A DNA stretch of 64,000 bases, taken from positions 1,091,672-1,155,671 of the forward strand of contig CAJNDS010002590.1 in assembly GCA_905221605.1 (NCBI GenBank), written 5' to 3'. This stretch comes from Symbiodinium natans (taxonomy: Eukaryota; Sar; Dinophyceae; Suessiales; Symbiodiniaceae). The notes below the pieces were generated by a model. It did not search any database and had not been told where the DNA came from. It was given only the letters and a program-made list of their open reading frames with translations. Within the stretch, counting starts at the first letter, position 1; every line of letters starts with the position of its first letter. This document shows, in pieces, positions 46,000 through 57,734 of the stretch. The position numbers were made by a program, and so were the translations under genes.

Positions 46000-48245
46000 T
46001 GAGCAAACTGGGATCGCCAAATCAATTCTACCGCAGCAATTGCAGCCCAAACCTGGACATTGGCAGCCTGCAGCTATGCAGCATCGTGTTCTCTCGTAGT
46101 ATTGTCTGCAAGCTGATGTCCGCAACTGTTCCATGTCAACACGGATCCCAATCCACATTTTTGGCGCTGGCAGCTTAGGTCAGCTGAGGGGCAGTTGGAT
46201 GGCCGATGAAGGACAGGTGGGTGCGAATCTGGTGCCGCCTCCACTACGGGATGCACTTACTTGGTTTAAGGATTCTTGAATTCTTAACCATGGCTTTGCA
46301 AGATTGCAACAATAATTAGGGGCGTCTCCCAGCATGTTCGCACTAGCTACATAGACGAGATGCCAAATACTGCGGAGGCCTCCCAGTGCGGATGCGGATG
46401 GCCACCAAGCTGAACCGGCTGCCCGCTAGGGCCGCTAGGTCGTAGTGCCTGCGCACTGGCGATGCTACAATTGTGTGCACCTACGCTTTCGCAGACTGGT
46501 GTTGGCAATGTTCTTGCACCCGAAGAACAGAGCTGCAACCATCCTGTTCCTGAGGTCTAGATGCAGCCACGGTGCCCAAGAACCTTCACGCGTGTCACAG
46601 AAGGCCTCGAAATCCATGACGCATCTTCGTCTATCCCCTTCATCGTGACCAGTATTTTAAAAGGTGCAGGGATGCCCATGCCAGGTTGGTGTACATCATG
46701 TGCACAGAGCCACATGAGCGAGTGAAGCGAACCACCCCATGCCCTAGACATCCTTTGCTTCTAAACTTACACAAGACCCACTGGTCCGCTTGCAGGAAGC
46801 TGATAGAAACTGCCAAGAAGAAGAATCAAGTTCTGTTCAGGCCTCCCCGTCCGCGCCACCGAACTAGGGAGGTTGCCATCCGGCCGCCAGTGGAGAATGC
46901 GGGCCTCAGCTCCGTGAAACTGGTGCAGCGTGGGTGGCGCACGAAGGCGGCTACATTCTACCCTGTTCTTTCCAATGGCGTTGGGAGTTCCAGTGATCCC
47001 CCAAAGCCTTGCCGGGTCACAACCGCATCAGACAACCGCGAAAAGAGGCGCTATGTAACCTCTCACCCCCTGTCATTTGCCGCCCTCTGCCTGCAGTACG
47101 ACCCCACATGAACGCGAGAATGCTGCGAAACACTGTCCACTCCTTCATCATGCGTTGTGCGGCGGCATCCCGCATACTCAACACTTCTAGGCTACGAAAC
47201 CGACACTGAGCCAGCATCGGTACGGGAGCATGAAATGCCATCAAGAGGCATTGATTTCCTCAGACGTGTGCTTGGCAAGCAGGTCTGGACTGCAAGTGCA
47301 ATGCAATGGCTCCTTTAGCATCGATAGCCAAAGTGCGCAAGGCGCATTGAAATGATTACAGCGTTTGCCCGCTTCCCGAGTGGGTCTAAGATCATCTGGG
47401 CGAAAGCAGTGTGGTGCGGCAGCGATGATGGCAGCTGGGCGTCTTCACACGCTGGTGATACCCAACCTTGGCAGACTTGCACAGACGCGGCTTCTTGCCT
47501 GACTTTTTTCCAATCTCCCAAGAATGACACCTGGAACGAATCATGCTTACGGTCAGGTTAGCTCCCAAGCGATATCCCCAAATCTGGCGCTAACGATGCC
47601 TGAGGCCGTGCAGGACAGCTGTCTATCCCATGGCCGGCGCTAGATGCTTGGGTTAAGGAGCAGTTCTCTATCTATAATGCAGGAGTTCGAAGACTGCAGT
47701 TGTATTTCATCAACTCTTTTTGCCGGCTACACTACGTCTTGTCATGAACTGATAAGACCAAGGCCTCAGAAAGCTTGCTCTGACTATTTCTTGGGAAGCT
47801 TCTATAGGGCTTAAATAGAAGTGAGGTTGGTGCTGGGTTTGTTTAGCATTGTTTGGATGCCTGGATGTGCCGCGCATTCACGCTATTTTTTAAACTTCTG
47901 AACCTCTGCAGAAGTGGCTCTGTGTGAAACCTTGCCGATGGGGGAAGATTCCCGCCTCGCGAAACACAACAGAAGCCACGAGGGCTTTGCAATGGCTAAG
48001 CGCCACGAGCTGGTGTGAAAAAGGCTCTAACGAATAAGGTTCGCCTGCCCGTCTGAGCAGATGCTGAACCTGCTTCCTCCAGCTGCGAGGATCCGCAAGA
48101 CTTCCTCCTGGCTGCCAACGAGCACCTCAGAATTGCAAGGGGCCCCGAGAAGGATAACCCTTCAGGCTCGAGCCGGACCTCTGAAGAATTCCGGGGTCAG
48201 GCTCCACAGGCCTTTTTGAGCAGGGTGAAGTCTTTTCTTTTGCAG
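46000..48245. other. no confidently supported gene
   Basis: A plus-strand 141-codon frame at 46686-47111 and a minus-strand frame at 47315-47530 have mixed codon use and no recognisable motif. Nothing else is evident. Confidence 0.3.
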
Positions 48246-48929
48246 TTTCAGAAGCATGGTCCAGTCCATCCTACTTCGTACAGAACATGGTTTGTCAGAG
48301 GCTCCTGGTGCGCATGGAAGGGCGTTTGCATGCTGCAACTGTGGCCACTGCATCGGATCGCTTGGAGGATAGATGATCTACAGTCTTATTTGAGAACCCC
48401 CCGAAGTATCTCGAAATCCATATGCCAGGCCTGTGCCATCAAGGAACACTAGGGGACGCCGCCCCCGGAACTCGGGGGGAATCGCCAAGCCTACAGCATC
48501 TCGTGATGGAGGTGCCTTGGTTGCGTTGAGAGAACTGAGGGGCCATCGCACTCTTCTTTCGCTTTCGCAGAGGCCTGCAGTCTTCTAAACTTCGCCCACA
48601 CCTGCCGAAGATCCTCCTTTCTCCGCCCTGGTGAGAAAACCCTCTAAGCTCTCACACTCTCAGTCCAAGGTGCAACCAAGCCAAAGCATGGTGGGGCGCA
48701 GCCCGCTTCAGCAAATGGCAAACCTGACGGAGACGTCAAGGTGGCGCTCTACGACTCTACGCCTCTACGCCTTTCGGCGAGTCAAACCTGGTACTCTGTG
48801 CTGCTTCAACAAACTCGCCCAGCTCGGGGGACCTTTGAAAATGTGCTGTGGGCTCATGCCAGTATGGGTGGCCTCTCTGCAACAAGCACAGGGACAACTC
48901 AGGGATCTGGCAATGCTGGGATTGAGTAG
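48246..48929 (+). CDS. candidate two-exon gene segment, unrecognised protein
   Basis: Exon-like block 48246 to about 48377 follows TTGCAG and encodes MVCQRLLVRMEGRLHAATVA within a good frame. The second block, 48670-48929, follows AAG|G. It encodes a Gly/Pro/Lys linker and then DVKVALYDSTPLRLSASQTW and RGTFENVLWAHASMGGLS, ending at TAG. Both are on the plus strand with strong codon bias, so this is one of the better non-minus candidates. I do not recognise the family. The splice between the blocks is inferred. Confidence 0.4.
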
Positions 48930-50539
48930 TTCTGCCTTTGAAAGCTCCGTAGGAAAAACCGGCACTTGGATGAGCTAGTTCAATGACAGCTCCCACAAGC
49001 TAATGATGCCCAGTGGCTATTCGCACAGTGCCCCGTGCTGCCAGCACAGACAATGAGAAGACCCCGAGTATCAGAAGTACCTGGCCATGTTCCACGATTC
49101 AACATGGGTCAGAACAGCCAGGAAGTGGCAGCGAATAAGGCCGGAGCGATGCAAGCAGCCCTCCACCCTCACTGATGAGAACCGAGCCTGCAATGCACGA
49201 TCACGTCGCTTCCGCCAGCGCGCAGCCGTGAACGAGAGCTCCCCGTCCTGAAAGAGGGCCTGGCAGGGGTGGTGAGGACAAATCACACTTGCAGCATTGG
49301 CACACTGTTTCATGGACATACCTTTTTTTTCCATGCCTTTTATACTAAAGCATAGCCATATTCACTTAAAAATTGTTCTTACAATAGTGCATTAATGCTT
49401 CCACTAGAGGCTGATTCGTGAAACTCAATTCGTAATGATTGATATTATCTGCACTATATCTTAACAGAGTCATCATCGTCAGCATTCATGGCTTTGGATG
49501 GAGAGGGCGCAGGGACTAACAAGCAGACGTCGCCGGCTTGATGCCTGTTCGGGTCCCTTGTCATTTGACCTTTGGATGACCGAGCTCCATGGGGGCGAAG
49601 TTCAGCGTCTACAGGCGTTTAACTCTTGCGCTTCAGGCAGCTCCTGTCGGCTGGGGCCAATTCTGCTTTAAGGTGCAAGAGTGACACCACGTGACATTGG
49701 CAAAAGAGGCGCAGAGTTCTGAACGTCGGTTTGGAAGCCGAGGAGCCAGGATGGAAGGCGCGAAAACAGAAGGCAGGATCTTGCTGAAGATGCTGTCCTG
49801 AACGGTGCTGAGGCTGGCTACCCTCTCTGCCAGTGTGCGCTTCAGAGCTAGCCCCTATAGTCCAGAATGAGTGCAACCTGCATCCGCTGCTGAGATGAAG
49901 AGGTGCTGTTTGTATGTCCGTGGCACTCACGGGGCCGCTGAGCCTTCACTCATGGTTTTCAAATTATGACAACCCAACCAACTCGGGCAGCTCGCCATAC
50001 ACTGGGGCCATACAACCCTAAACCCTCAAGCCTAATAAGTTAGTCACAGCCATGAATCCAAGACCAAGGGAAGAACGAAGGCCAAGGCAAAGCGGAGATC
50101 CGTCGGCTGATCAAATCGACCTGCATCTGCGAGCTCGGTGAGCTCCTGAACCCTTAAACTTAACAGAGGGGTTTAGGGGTTAAGTTGTTGTTTTACTGTA
50201 TGCCCTCCCCACTTGGTCGATTTTTCATAGACCGGACGGAAGCCCCCAGTCCCTCGCCCCCAACGCAGCACGGCATGAGGACTCCAAGCGACCTACATCA
50301 TGGCTTACTACTCTTGGACTGACCCCATGCGAACCAGACCGCCTGTGTAAAAAAAAAACACACCACCACCACCACCGAAGACCCACAAGACCCGTGCTCC
50401 TACGCTTCCACAACCTCCCCGAAAGAAGCCAAGATGCGCTGGCACTCGACCAGGCATCTTGCCTGCGAAGCACGGCGCCTCCAACATGCAGAAAGCTTAT
50501 AAGCAAGCTGACTTGGGGGAGGGAGTCTGGGGACCAGGG

Positions 50540-50571
<32 letters not shown>

Positions 50572-52034
50572 TTTTTATGAATATATACCTACATGAATAT
50601 ATATATATATATATACATATATGCGCTCGCGGAACGAACTTGAGTATCCGTCCTTAACGCTACCTACGTGCGTTGCTATCGGCAGCAACGGATAGAATTT
50701 ATATGACAACGTGGTTTTATGCAGTCTCGCATCCGCCCAACGCCCATGCTACCAGTGCATCGCTGAAAACGTCGTCAACTGAAAACAATGGGGCATTTCG
50801 GCATTGTCAAGCGACATGTGCGTGGAGAAGATCAGTGTTCAAACTGTCGTTTCCGCATCTCGTTGCTAGCAAATATGTGTTTTTCGCCTCGGCGAAACGG
50901 GGGGATCTCTCAACAAAAAAGAAACACGTGCGTTTGCCAACGCGGCGAGATTTCTGTGTCAGGGAACAGCCTTGTCTAGAAGTTTACGTTGCGAGAAAAA
51001 GGAGAAAACAAAAACCTCTTTCAGTTCTTGGGCTTGAGTTCAAGCAAACTGTGAATCACCTTGTGAGTAAAATATAGCTTCACGAGTTTATGACCCTGGG
51101 CCCCTAGTTACGTATTTGTTTTCCGGCACATCGATTTAGTTTTGCTGTCTGAAACAGACAATCTCTTAAATTGAGGCAGAAAGATACACAGCGAATCCAA
51201 TATCAAACAGTACAGAATCAGCCTAGTGGAAAGCAAGTCGTGTTTACCATAGAATCGAAGTCTAGGTAGGTCAAGGGGCGTCGGCTTCAGATTGTTGTTG
51301 CTGTGGAGTGTGGTTGTGTTGGTTTGGGAGTTTTTGCGAGGCGGAAAGCATGTCAATCACGATATACTCCATGCCCACAAGTAGCGTATTGCGTTTAAAA
51401 AACAACAAGAAACAATAACAATAAAACTAAAAATGAACAACAGCTTAAACAAAACCAGGCGGGCTTGAAGTTGGGCAGATGGCCTGCTGTACAGCTGCAA
51501 GGCTCGACTCGGATCGGAGCTCGTCTCCTCAAGGCCTCGAGAAGTCTGCGCCATTGCGCCGATGTTGGCTAAGCCCGAAACCCTAAACCCTAAACCCTTT
51601 TTCCCTAGACCCTTTTGCGGCAGGCTTTGGAAGGTTGCGCCCGAACATGTTCAGGCCATGCCTAAACCCCAAACCCTAAACCCGGCTCAAGACTTGTTTT
51701 AACCCCTGAGCCCTATCCTCAGTCCAAGCTACTGGACTTAAGCTGGCATGAATGCAAGTGAATCGCTGGCCTTTGCGGCGCATTGAAAACTTCAAAGCCT
51801 TTGGTATGCTTGTGTAAGTATTCGCGCATGCATGCTTCAATGCAGGTTCTTGGCTGTATTTCAGTATGTGCGTCGGGTTCCCAATTTGAAGCCGTTCCGG
51901 AGACAAAAGGTGGGAGCCAGAATCGGCATGCTCCTCAGAGGTGCTTCATGCCCTGAGTCACTAGATTTCCTTTGCAAGTACTTGCCCACCTTAAGGTGAT
52001 CCAAACCATGAGACACCCATGCCGTCCGAGACAC
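48930..52034. other. no supported gene; AT-rich and TA-repeat sequence
   Basis: TA microsatellites occupy 50540-50622. The stretch 50650-51460 is AT-richer than its surroundings with little coding signal. Telomere-like tracts occur at 50014-50030, 51577-51602 and 51661-51684. The missing C-terminal exons of the monooxygenase that starts above 52 kb should lie here, but I could not identify them. Confidence 0.35.
50540..50622. repeat. (TA)n microsatellite pair
   Basis: Two TA runs separated by about 30 nt. Confidence 0.95.
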
Positions 52035-55000
52035 AGTCGTCCAGCACGCTGATGTCCTCGAAGCCACTGTTCAAACCGAGACCTGAGCTTGGAAAGCCGG
52101 ATTTGCCATCCCGATGGGGGTTTACGATAATCAGGGACCCCCTCATGTAGACCCCAAGGTAGGATGCCCTCACGATGAGGACAGCAAGAAGGTAGTAAAC
52201 ACCCAAATAGGGCTCCAACAGTCTCAAGCCTCAACCACAAGATGGGCCACTGACCAACTCTGCAAATTCATGGCTGCTCCGGTACAATTGGCAACTCGAG
52301 TCGAGAATACCTCCAACTCTACACCAAACTCGATTGAACACCAGAAATCCACCACTCAGCGCAGGGGACCGAAGAAAGGCTTCACGGAGTGGATGGCATC
52401 GCCAAGAAGGCAGCACTTCCCATCTGTGCAAGACGGCTCTTGGGGAGCTCAAGGCCTCCTACAAGGGTTTATAGGGTTTCTAGGGTTTAGGGTTTGTAGG
52501 GCATTTTTACTCGGCGCTGTCTCTGAGTCTGAGCAGCTGAGCGCGACTGCACTGTGAACCAGCACATCATCGAGGGTATAGGGTTTAGGGTTTAGGGTAA
52601 GTCAAGGTATCGAGCCGGTCCGCTGCGGCCTTCTTACACCATAGGAGGTCCCGTCGAGAACGCACAAAAAAAAACCAGCAACCTTGCTTTCGCGGCATCG
52701 GTGCTTCTGCAGCCCATGAGCTAGCCCGATAAATCCCATGTAGCCTGCAGCCTCAAGGAGAGGGTTCGAACAGGGCTTGATTCGCTATTGAAGCCAAGCG
52801 CCTGGATCTTACACCCATGGTGCCGAGTCCCCCCCCCTCCACAGTCAACAGGGGGGGGCCTAGGCTCAGCTGCGGCCCAGCGAAGGCAAACTGGGGAAGC
52901 TCTCGCGTGCGCCTCTTGGCGAAGGCTTCCCACCTGAGCCGAGATGTCGCTGAAGCTCCGAGGCCCCCTGCTTTTCTCAGGGTGTTATAGGGTCGTGTTT
53001 GGGTCCCAGCTTCGATGTGTTTGTTGGTGTGATTGGTTGGCACCATGTGCTCATATTGGGGTCTGGTGGTGCCGCCTTCTTCCATCCTTCCGAGTTTTGC
53101 TGGACGCAAGAGGCGCTTGCAACCACACGTTCACAAGCCTCAACCTTCGAACTCGACTTTGCAGCTGAGCCGGCTCCTCATCCGGGATAAGAGGTGTGGG
53201 CCACTCCGGGAACAACTCCTGGAACCTCGCTCTGTTATAGGGAGGCTCGGGTTTTGCTTTGTTGGGCAGTTTAAGGATACTCTTTGTGTTTTCCACCGGT
53301 GGGCTTTTGTTTGAGGGTTAGGAGGTATTTTTGCCACCTGCCGAGCTGACCGGGTTTAGGGGAGTTCGGGATTTTCGGTCCTCTGAAGATTCCAAAAGGC
53401 GTCTAAGAGTTTGGGGGTAACCGCTCACAAGTCGGACTGGCCAGGCGAGGCCTCTCAGCCGGAATGAAGATTCCCAGAAAGATTCTTGTATACACACCGT
53501 TTTCGGCCACGAGAGTGCTTTCTTCTGCGTTCCGAGGACCTCTCCGCAGACCCTTACAATCCCGACAACCCTCTTCGCTGCTGCCACGGCACACCGCTTT
53601 GGCCTCAGCTCCTGCGGGACTCTGACTCTGAATGAGTTGATGACAGAGGAGAAGATGCAATATTTTCGCCCTCCCCCCACCAACCAAGGAAACAAAACAC
53701 AAGGTATCTGAAGACGGGATCAGTATTATGTTCTCACAAAATCCTCAACAAGCGCTGAAACCCAACAGCGCGCAACGAGGCACGGGCGCCCCCCCGCTCC
53801 TGACTTCAGACCTGGGAGGTCTCTCCATGTCAACTGGGTTCGGGGCATATGGCTTCAGAATTAGAACAAATCTTTTACAAGAAAAGTCAGGGGTTGCGCT
53901 GCCGACATGTTGCTGCCTTCTCCGTGCTTTGCAAATGGGACTTGCAGCTCTCTGTTGAGCATGTCGGGGTTTCCGAAATGAGGGGTACCTTATTGGGGTC
54001 CCCTTTTTTGCAAGGGAATCTTACTATTTGGAGATAGAACAGGGGCCCCCCTCAATTTCCGAAAGCTCTTGTTCCAAGGGCCCAAGGAGCCCTGGATGCG
54101 GTCGTCGGTGGGCCGGAAGAGGATGACGCCCAGGAGGCTGCCCTCGACGTTGGGAAGCGCCTCTACAATCACCTTCGAGTCTTCCGGCTTTTCGGATGTG
54201 TGGTGGGGCTTAGGCTGATATGGCTTGATTCGGAGTGCGGATTCGGAAGTGTGAGAGGCTGAGACCTCGTGTTATGCAGTGAGCGATTTTTCCGTATGCG
54301 AAATCAAGGCACCTCAGGGCCAAGCGGCTTCAGGGCAGCGTGCTTGCCAGGCAAGAAGGTGCTTAGGGCACCCGCAGTCCATTTACACCCAACCCCTCAA
54401 ACCCAAAACCCCATCAACTCTAAGCCACTAACGGGCGTCTTTGAGCAAGGCTTGCCAAGAAGCGTTGTCGTTCCGCGCCGAGTAATTCAAGTCAGTCCGA
54501 TCATCCTCGGCCGTTGGGATTGCCATCACTCTGTAGACGATCGGCCGCCGATCCTGATGCGAAGGCATGTCAGGCCTGACAAACTGACAGACATGCAGCA
54601 GCTCTGCCAAAATGTGTGCTAGTCTCTTGAGCTTTTTATGAGCTCAGATCAGAGGTTCCATTGCTTACTTCTCTAGATTGCTGAGCTTTACACTTCTTGA
54701 AGTGTGGAAAATGGGATCCTGAAGGCAAGCATCGGATCTTGACTGTAAGAACCTTCATCAAACTGCCCTAGAGGAGACTTCAAACTCATTTCATCTGCCG
54801 GATCCTCTGAAACCAGTGTTGCCACCGCTTCCTGCTAGCCTTGCAGTCCGAAGCTCGGCAAAGCGGCTCTGTTCAGCGGCCACGCCCTGCTCACACAACG
54901 CCTGCAAAACGATTCGGAGGCCCCCAAGACCATGACTTCTAGGGCCACTTGAATTTGGGGGCTGGCTGAGATGGTGGGCTCACGGATTAAAAAAATTAAA

Positions 55001-55093
55001 CGGTGGCACCGTGCACAGCAACTGCCCAAGACCCACGCGCGAAGCCTTGCGCACCGCGGACGCAACGCCGTCGGCACCCACCACGAAGTCCGC
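52035..55093 (-). CDS. FAD-dependent monooxygenase, kynurenine 3-monooxygenase-like (partial)
   Basis: An aromatic-ring hydroxylase of the group A flavoprotein fold. Exons: 55093-55046 (ADFVVGADGVASAVRK, the DG motif), 54553-54452 (VYRVMAIPTAEDDRTDLNY), 54172-54091 (EALPNVEGSLLGVILFRP, matching ALPN-x-x-x-S-x-x-x-x-LF-x-P of KMO), 53225-53158 (ELFPEWPTPLIPDEEPAQL), 52423-52370 (CCLLGDAIHSVKPFFG, the FAD-ribityl GD motif) and 52082-about 52035 (LNSGFEDISVLDDC). The last junction rebuilds PFFG-x-G-x-NSGFED in correct phase. Donors are GC, GC, GC, GT, GT. The N-terminal GxGxxG exon and the C-terminal region were not found. The order and spacing of motifs fit KMO best, but other group A hydroxylases cannot be excluded. 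Confidence 0.68.
52459..52600 (-). repeat. telomere-like tracts in a monooxygenase intron
   Basis: Plus-strand TTTAGGG-type units at 52464-52501 (degenerate) and 52577-52600. The first ends about 36-40 nt before the acceptor of the exon carrying the GD motif. Confidence 0.8.
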
Positions 55094-55266
55094 CTCTCAG
55101 GCTCGTGGAAACGCAATCGCCCGTCGGCACACAATCACTAACACTTCTCACTCGTTCCGTCCTTGGCCCTTCATGCCTCTTGAGGGGAACGCTCGATGGA
55201 CCACTGGACATGCCATGTGTAATGTCAAGTATCGAGTGTTGGAGAGCGATTGCTGTTGTAATCGCT

Positions 55267-55378
55267 AGTTGAGATTCAAGGGTCCGGGGGCGGGGGCAGC
55301 ACGGGCCAGGAAGTCGCAACCAATCCCTGCGCTCTGCAGTCCCAGGATTCGGTCAAGGGTTTCATTGCTCGACAGCAT
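55267..55378 (-). CDS. candidate C-terminal exon, unrecognised protein
   Basis: A minus-strand frame contains MLSSNETLDRILGLQSAGIG followed by CDFLARAAPAPGP and ends at TAG 55267-55269. Codon bias is strong. It lies between the monooxygenase DG-motif exon and the last methyltransferase exon. It does not resemble the missing FAD-binding N terminus and could belong to a small intervening gene. Confidence 0.3.
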
Positions 55379-55799
55379 GCCAATGCAGCGTTCGTCTTGT
55401 GCAGATTCTGGTGGATGCTACATGGCAGGCCATGATGCTGCTCTTTGCTGACATGGCCAGTGCGTGAACAGAATGAGCAGGTCGCTCGGCTGGCAGATTC
55501 TCGCAGCAATTCTGCCGGCCCTCGCAGCTGCTCGCGACTTCAGGATCTCTCAGATCTCTCGTTCCGTGACAAGGGCTTCGCCACTGCTTCAGCTGGTCAG
55601 CAAGGCCACCTGGCAAAACAAGCTGCAAGGCCATACAAGTCACTGCTCGTGGAAAGCGTGAATTCAAAAGGCACATTCCATTACAAGCCACACAGTCAGT
55701 GTCCACACATGTGCGGAACTACGGGGCTTACGACGACATCACGTGGTTCGATGCAACCTGCCTCGTAGATCCTTTCGATGTTTGCCCGGCGTTGCGCTG

Positions 55800-57439
55800 T
55801 CACCCTTTTCGCTTCAGGAAGATGGAGTAGGCCGGGTACTGGTATAGGAAGGACCGCTTGTCCTGGTTAAAACTCAGCAGCAAGCCTGTCGGCAGCAAGG
55901 AAGCACATGGCCCGGTCCTTGAGAACTTGAGCATCGGGTGGAAACAGGTATCCTTTCCGAAGTCAAGGCATCTGATGACTCCTAGTCGAACTACTTCCAA
56001 GGGGAAGTGGGGCGGTTCAACGGTTCTCGGTGGTTGGGATAATCTGTTTTCGGCATCCCTGGGCACAAGGAGGCCAAGCAAGGGGCGGCAAGATGCCCGG
56101 AGAATAAGCCCAAGAAGCTGGCAGAGGCCCCAATTAATGGCGTGCGGCTGTCCGATGCACTTGCGCTCTAAAGTGCCGTGGGCCAGTGGTGGGCCAAGGG
56201 TACAGGGAGCTTCTTACCAAACCACGAGCATGCTCTACCCCTATCATTGCCCAGGCGCCATCTTCGACGGCGTCGAACTCCACCTCCACCCCGCCTGGGG
56301 CGACACCTTCGTTCTCTTGCACGAAGGTATGGCCTGACCACAGCTTGAAAGCTGCGTGCAGAAGTGGAAGGAACTGCATACCCCGAACTGAGGATCCCAC
56401 TTACAAGATGTTGACAGGCAAAAAAGTGAATCAACCATATGAGCGCATGAAATGGCACGCAATGTTGAAGCACGGATGCGCCACTGGGGCCCTCTCGTAA
56501 AGCACTGGGGCTGGCGCTGTCCTTGAAGCACTTGAGCCACTCCTGGGTTCCACAGTGGTTTCTTTCGACTTTCACACTCAAGCAATGCAAGTTTTCGGTT
56601 GGTAGGTCTTTGTCGGTGATACGTACAACGTCATGAGTTTCAATGGCTCCTCTGTGATGATTGCTTCGCTGGCTCAAGAGGCTGACATCCCACCCTAGGA
56701 CCCAAATGGAAAGCGCGGTGCAGGGGCGCGGGGTGCTTAAAGTAATGTTTCAAAACCAGCGCAGCGTCGTGTGGCGACATCTAGGATCAACTCTTTGCGT
56801 TTGATGCGCTTTTAACTTAGAACTTAGAACGCCGTTTCGAGGACTCCGACATGTCAGTTTCCGTTTTTTTGTTTTTGCTCAGCACCCTCGTCTGGGAGAC
56901 CTTCGTACAACAGACATGGCCCACACTTTTTATCAAGCTCCGCGCAATCCGCAGATACAACGAGCCCGAAGCTGAAGACCTAAACCCTAAACCCTAAAAT
57001 CTACTTCCCAGTGCTTCCCATGGGCCCAGTTGTTCATGACCGGGCCGTGGTTCCAGCCCAGGAAGGCCTTACCTCCACCGTGATGCTTCGTAGGGCTTCG
57101 GAAACTCTGAGGCTCCGTCCTAAGGTGCAAAAACTAGGTGACATTGATGCATTGCATTGGCTTACAAGCCCAGTCTTTCTCACTGGCGCCCTAGCTCAAT
57201 CAGCGCCCTCCCTCAGCCTCCAATTTTCAGCTTTCGCACAAGCTGGATGCCAACCTTGCCTCAGACTCAGACTCAGTCAGCTGTTTACCTACTTCTTGCT
57301 CCCTCGGACCACGACAAGAGTGACTTTACCTGCGTTTGTGAATCTGCGTTTAACAAACTGCCCTACTGAGTTGATCACACTGGTCCGACTTCTCCAGGTG
57401 GTAGATCGAAGCGTAGGAGATGACGTAGTCGAAAGTTTC
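55800..57439 (-). CDS. SAM-dependent methyltransferase (C-terminal part)
   Basis: Exons: 57439-57379 (ETFDYVISYASIYHLEKSDQ, the acidic FD-x-V-x-x-x-x-x-x-x-HL motif of class I methyltransferases), 57072-57005 (KAFLGWNHGPVMNNWAHG, the strand after the RPGG turn), 56283-56218 (VEVEFDAVEDGAWAMIGVEH) and 55862-55800 (DKRSFLYQYPAYSIFLKRKG, stop; a typical terminal strand motif). Donors are GT, GT, GT. The last three exons join in phase 0; a short piece carrying RPG is missing between the first two. The motif I (G-x-G) exon was not found below 57.6 kb and would have to lie in or beyond the satellite. A weak candidate (GLDVGVSRC) is at about 62660-62590. Substrate unknown. Confidence 0.65.
56979..56998 (-). 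repeat. telomere-like tract just inside a methyltransferase intron
   Basis: Nearly three CCCTAAA units on the plus strand (TTTAGGG on the coding strand) start about 6 nt after the GT donor at 57004. Confidence 0.85.
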
Positions 57440-57734
57440 CTCCGAGAGCATCAGACCCTACCCTTTCCGAATGAGACCCTGCAAATACCAGAGGATTGAA
57501 GCATCACAAACTATGGTCCTTCATTGAAGCGAGTCAATATTCCTACTATCTTGTGCATTCACCTTTGCCACCTAGAATGATGCCATGTTATTCATGTCGT
57601 TCTCTTATTGATTGAGTGAGCGAAAGGAGAGAAAAGGAGAGAATGGTAGCAATAAAGGCGTGTGTTCGACATGCTCTAATCGGTGGGCTTGGCTTTTGGA
57701 TTCCCGGCTCGGCCATATCCTTCGCCCAAGTGAT

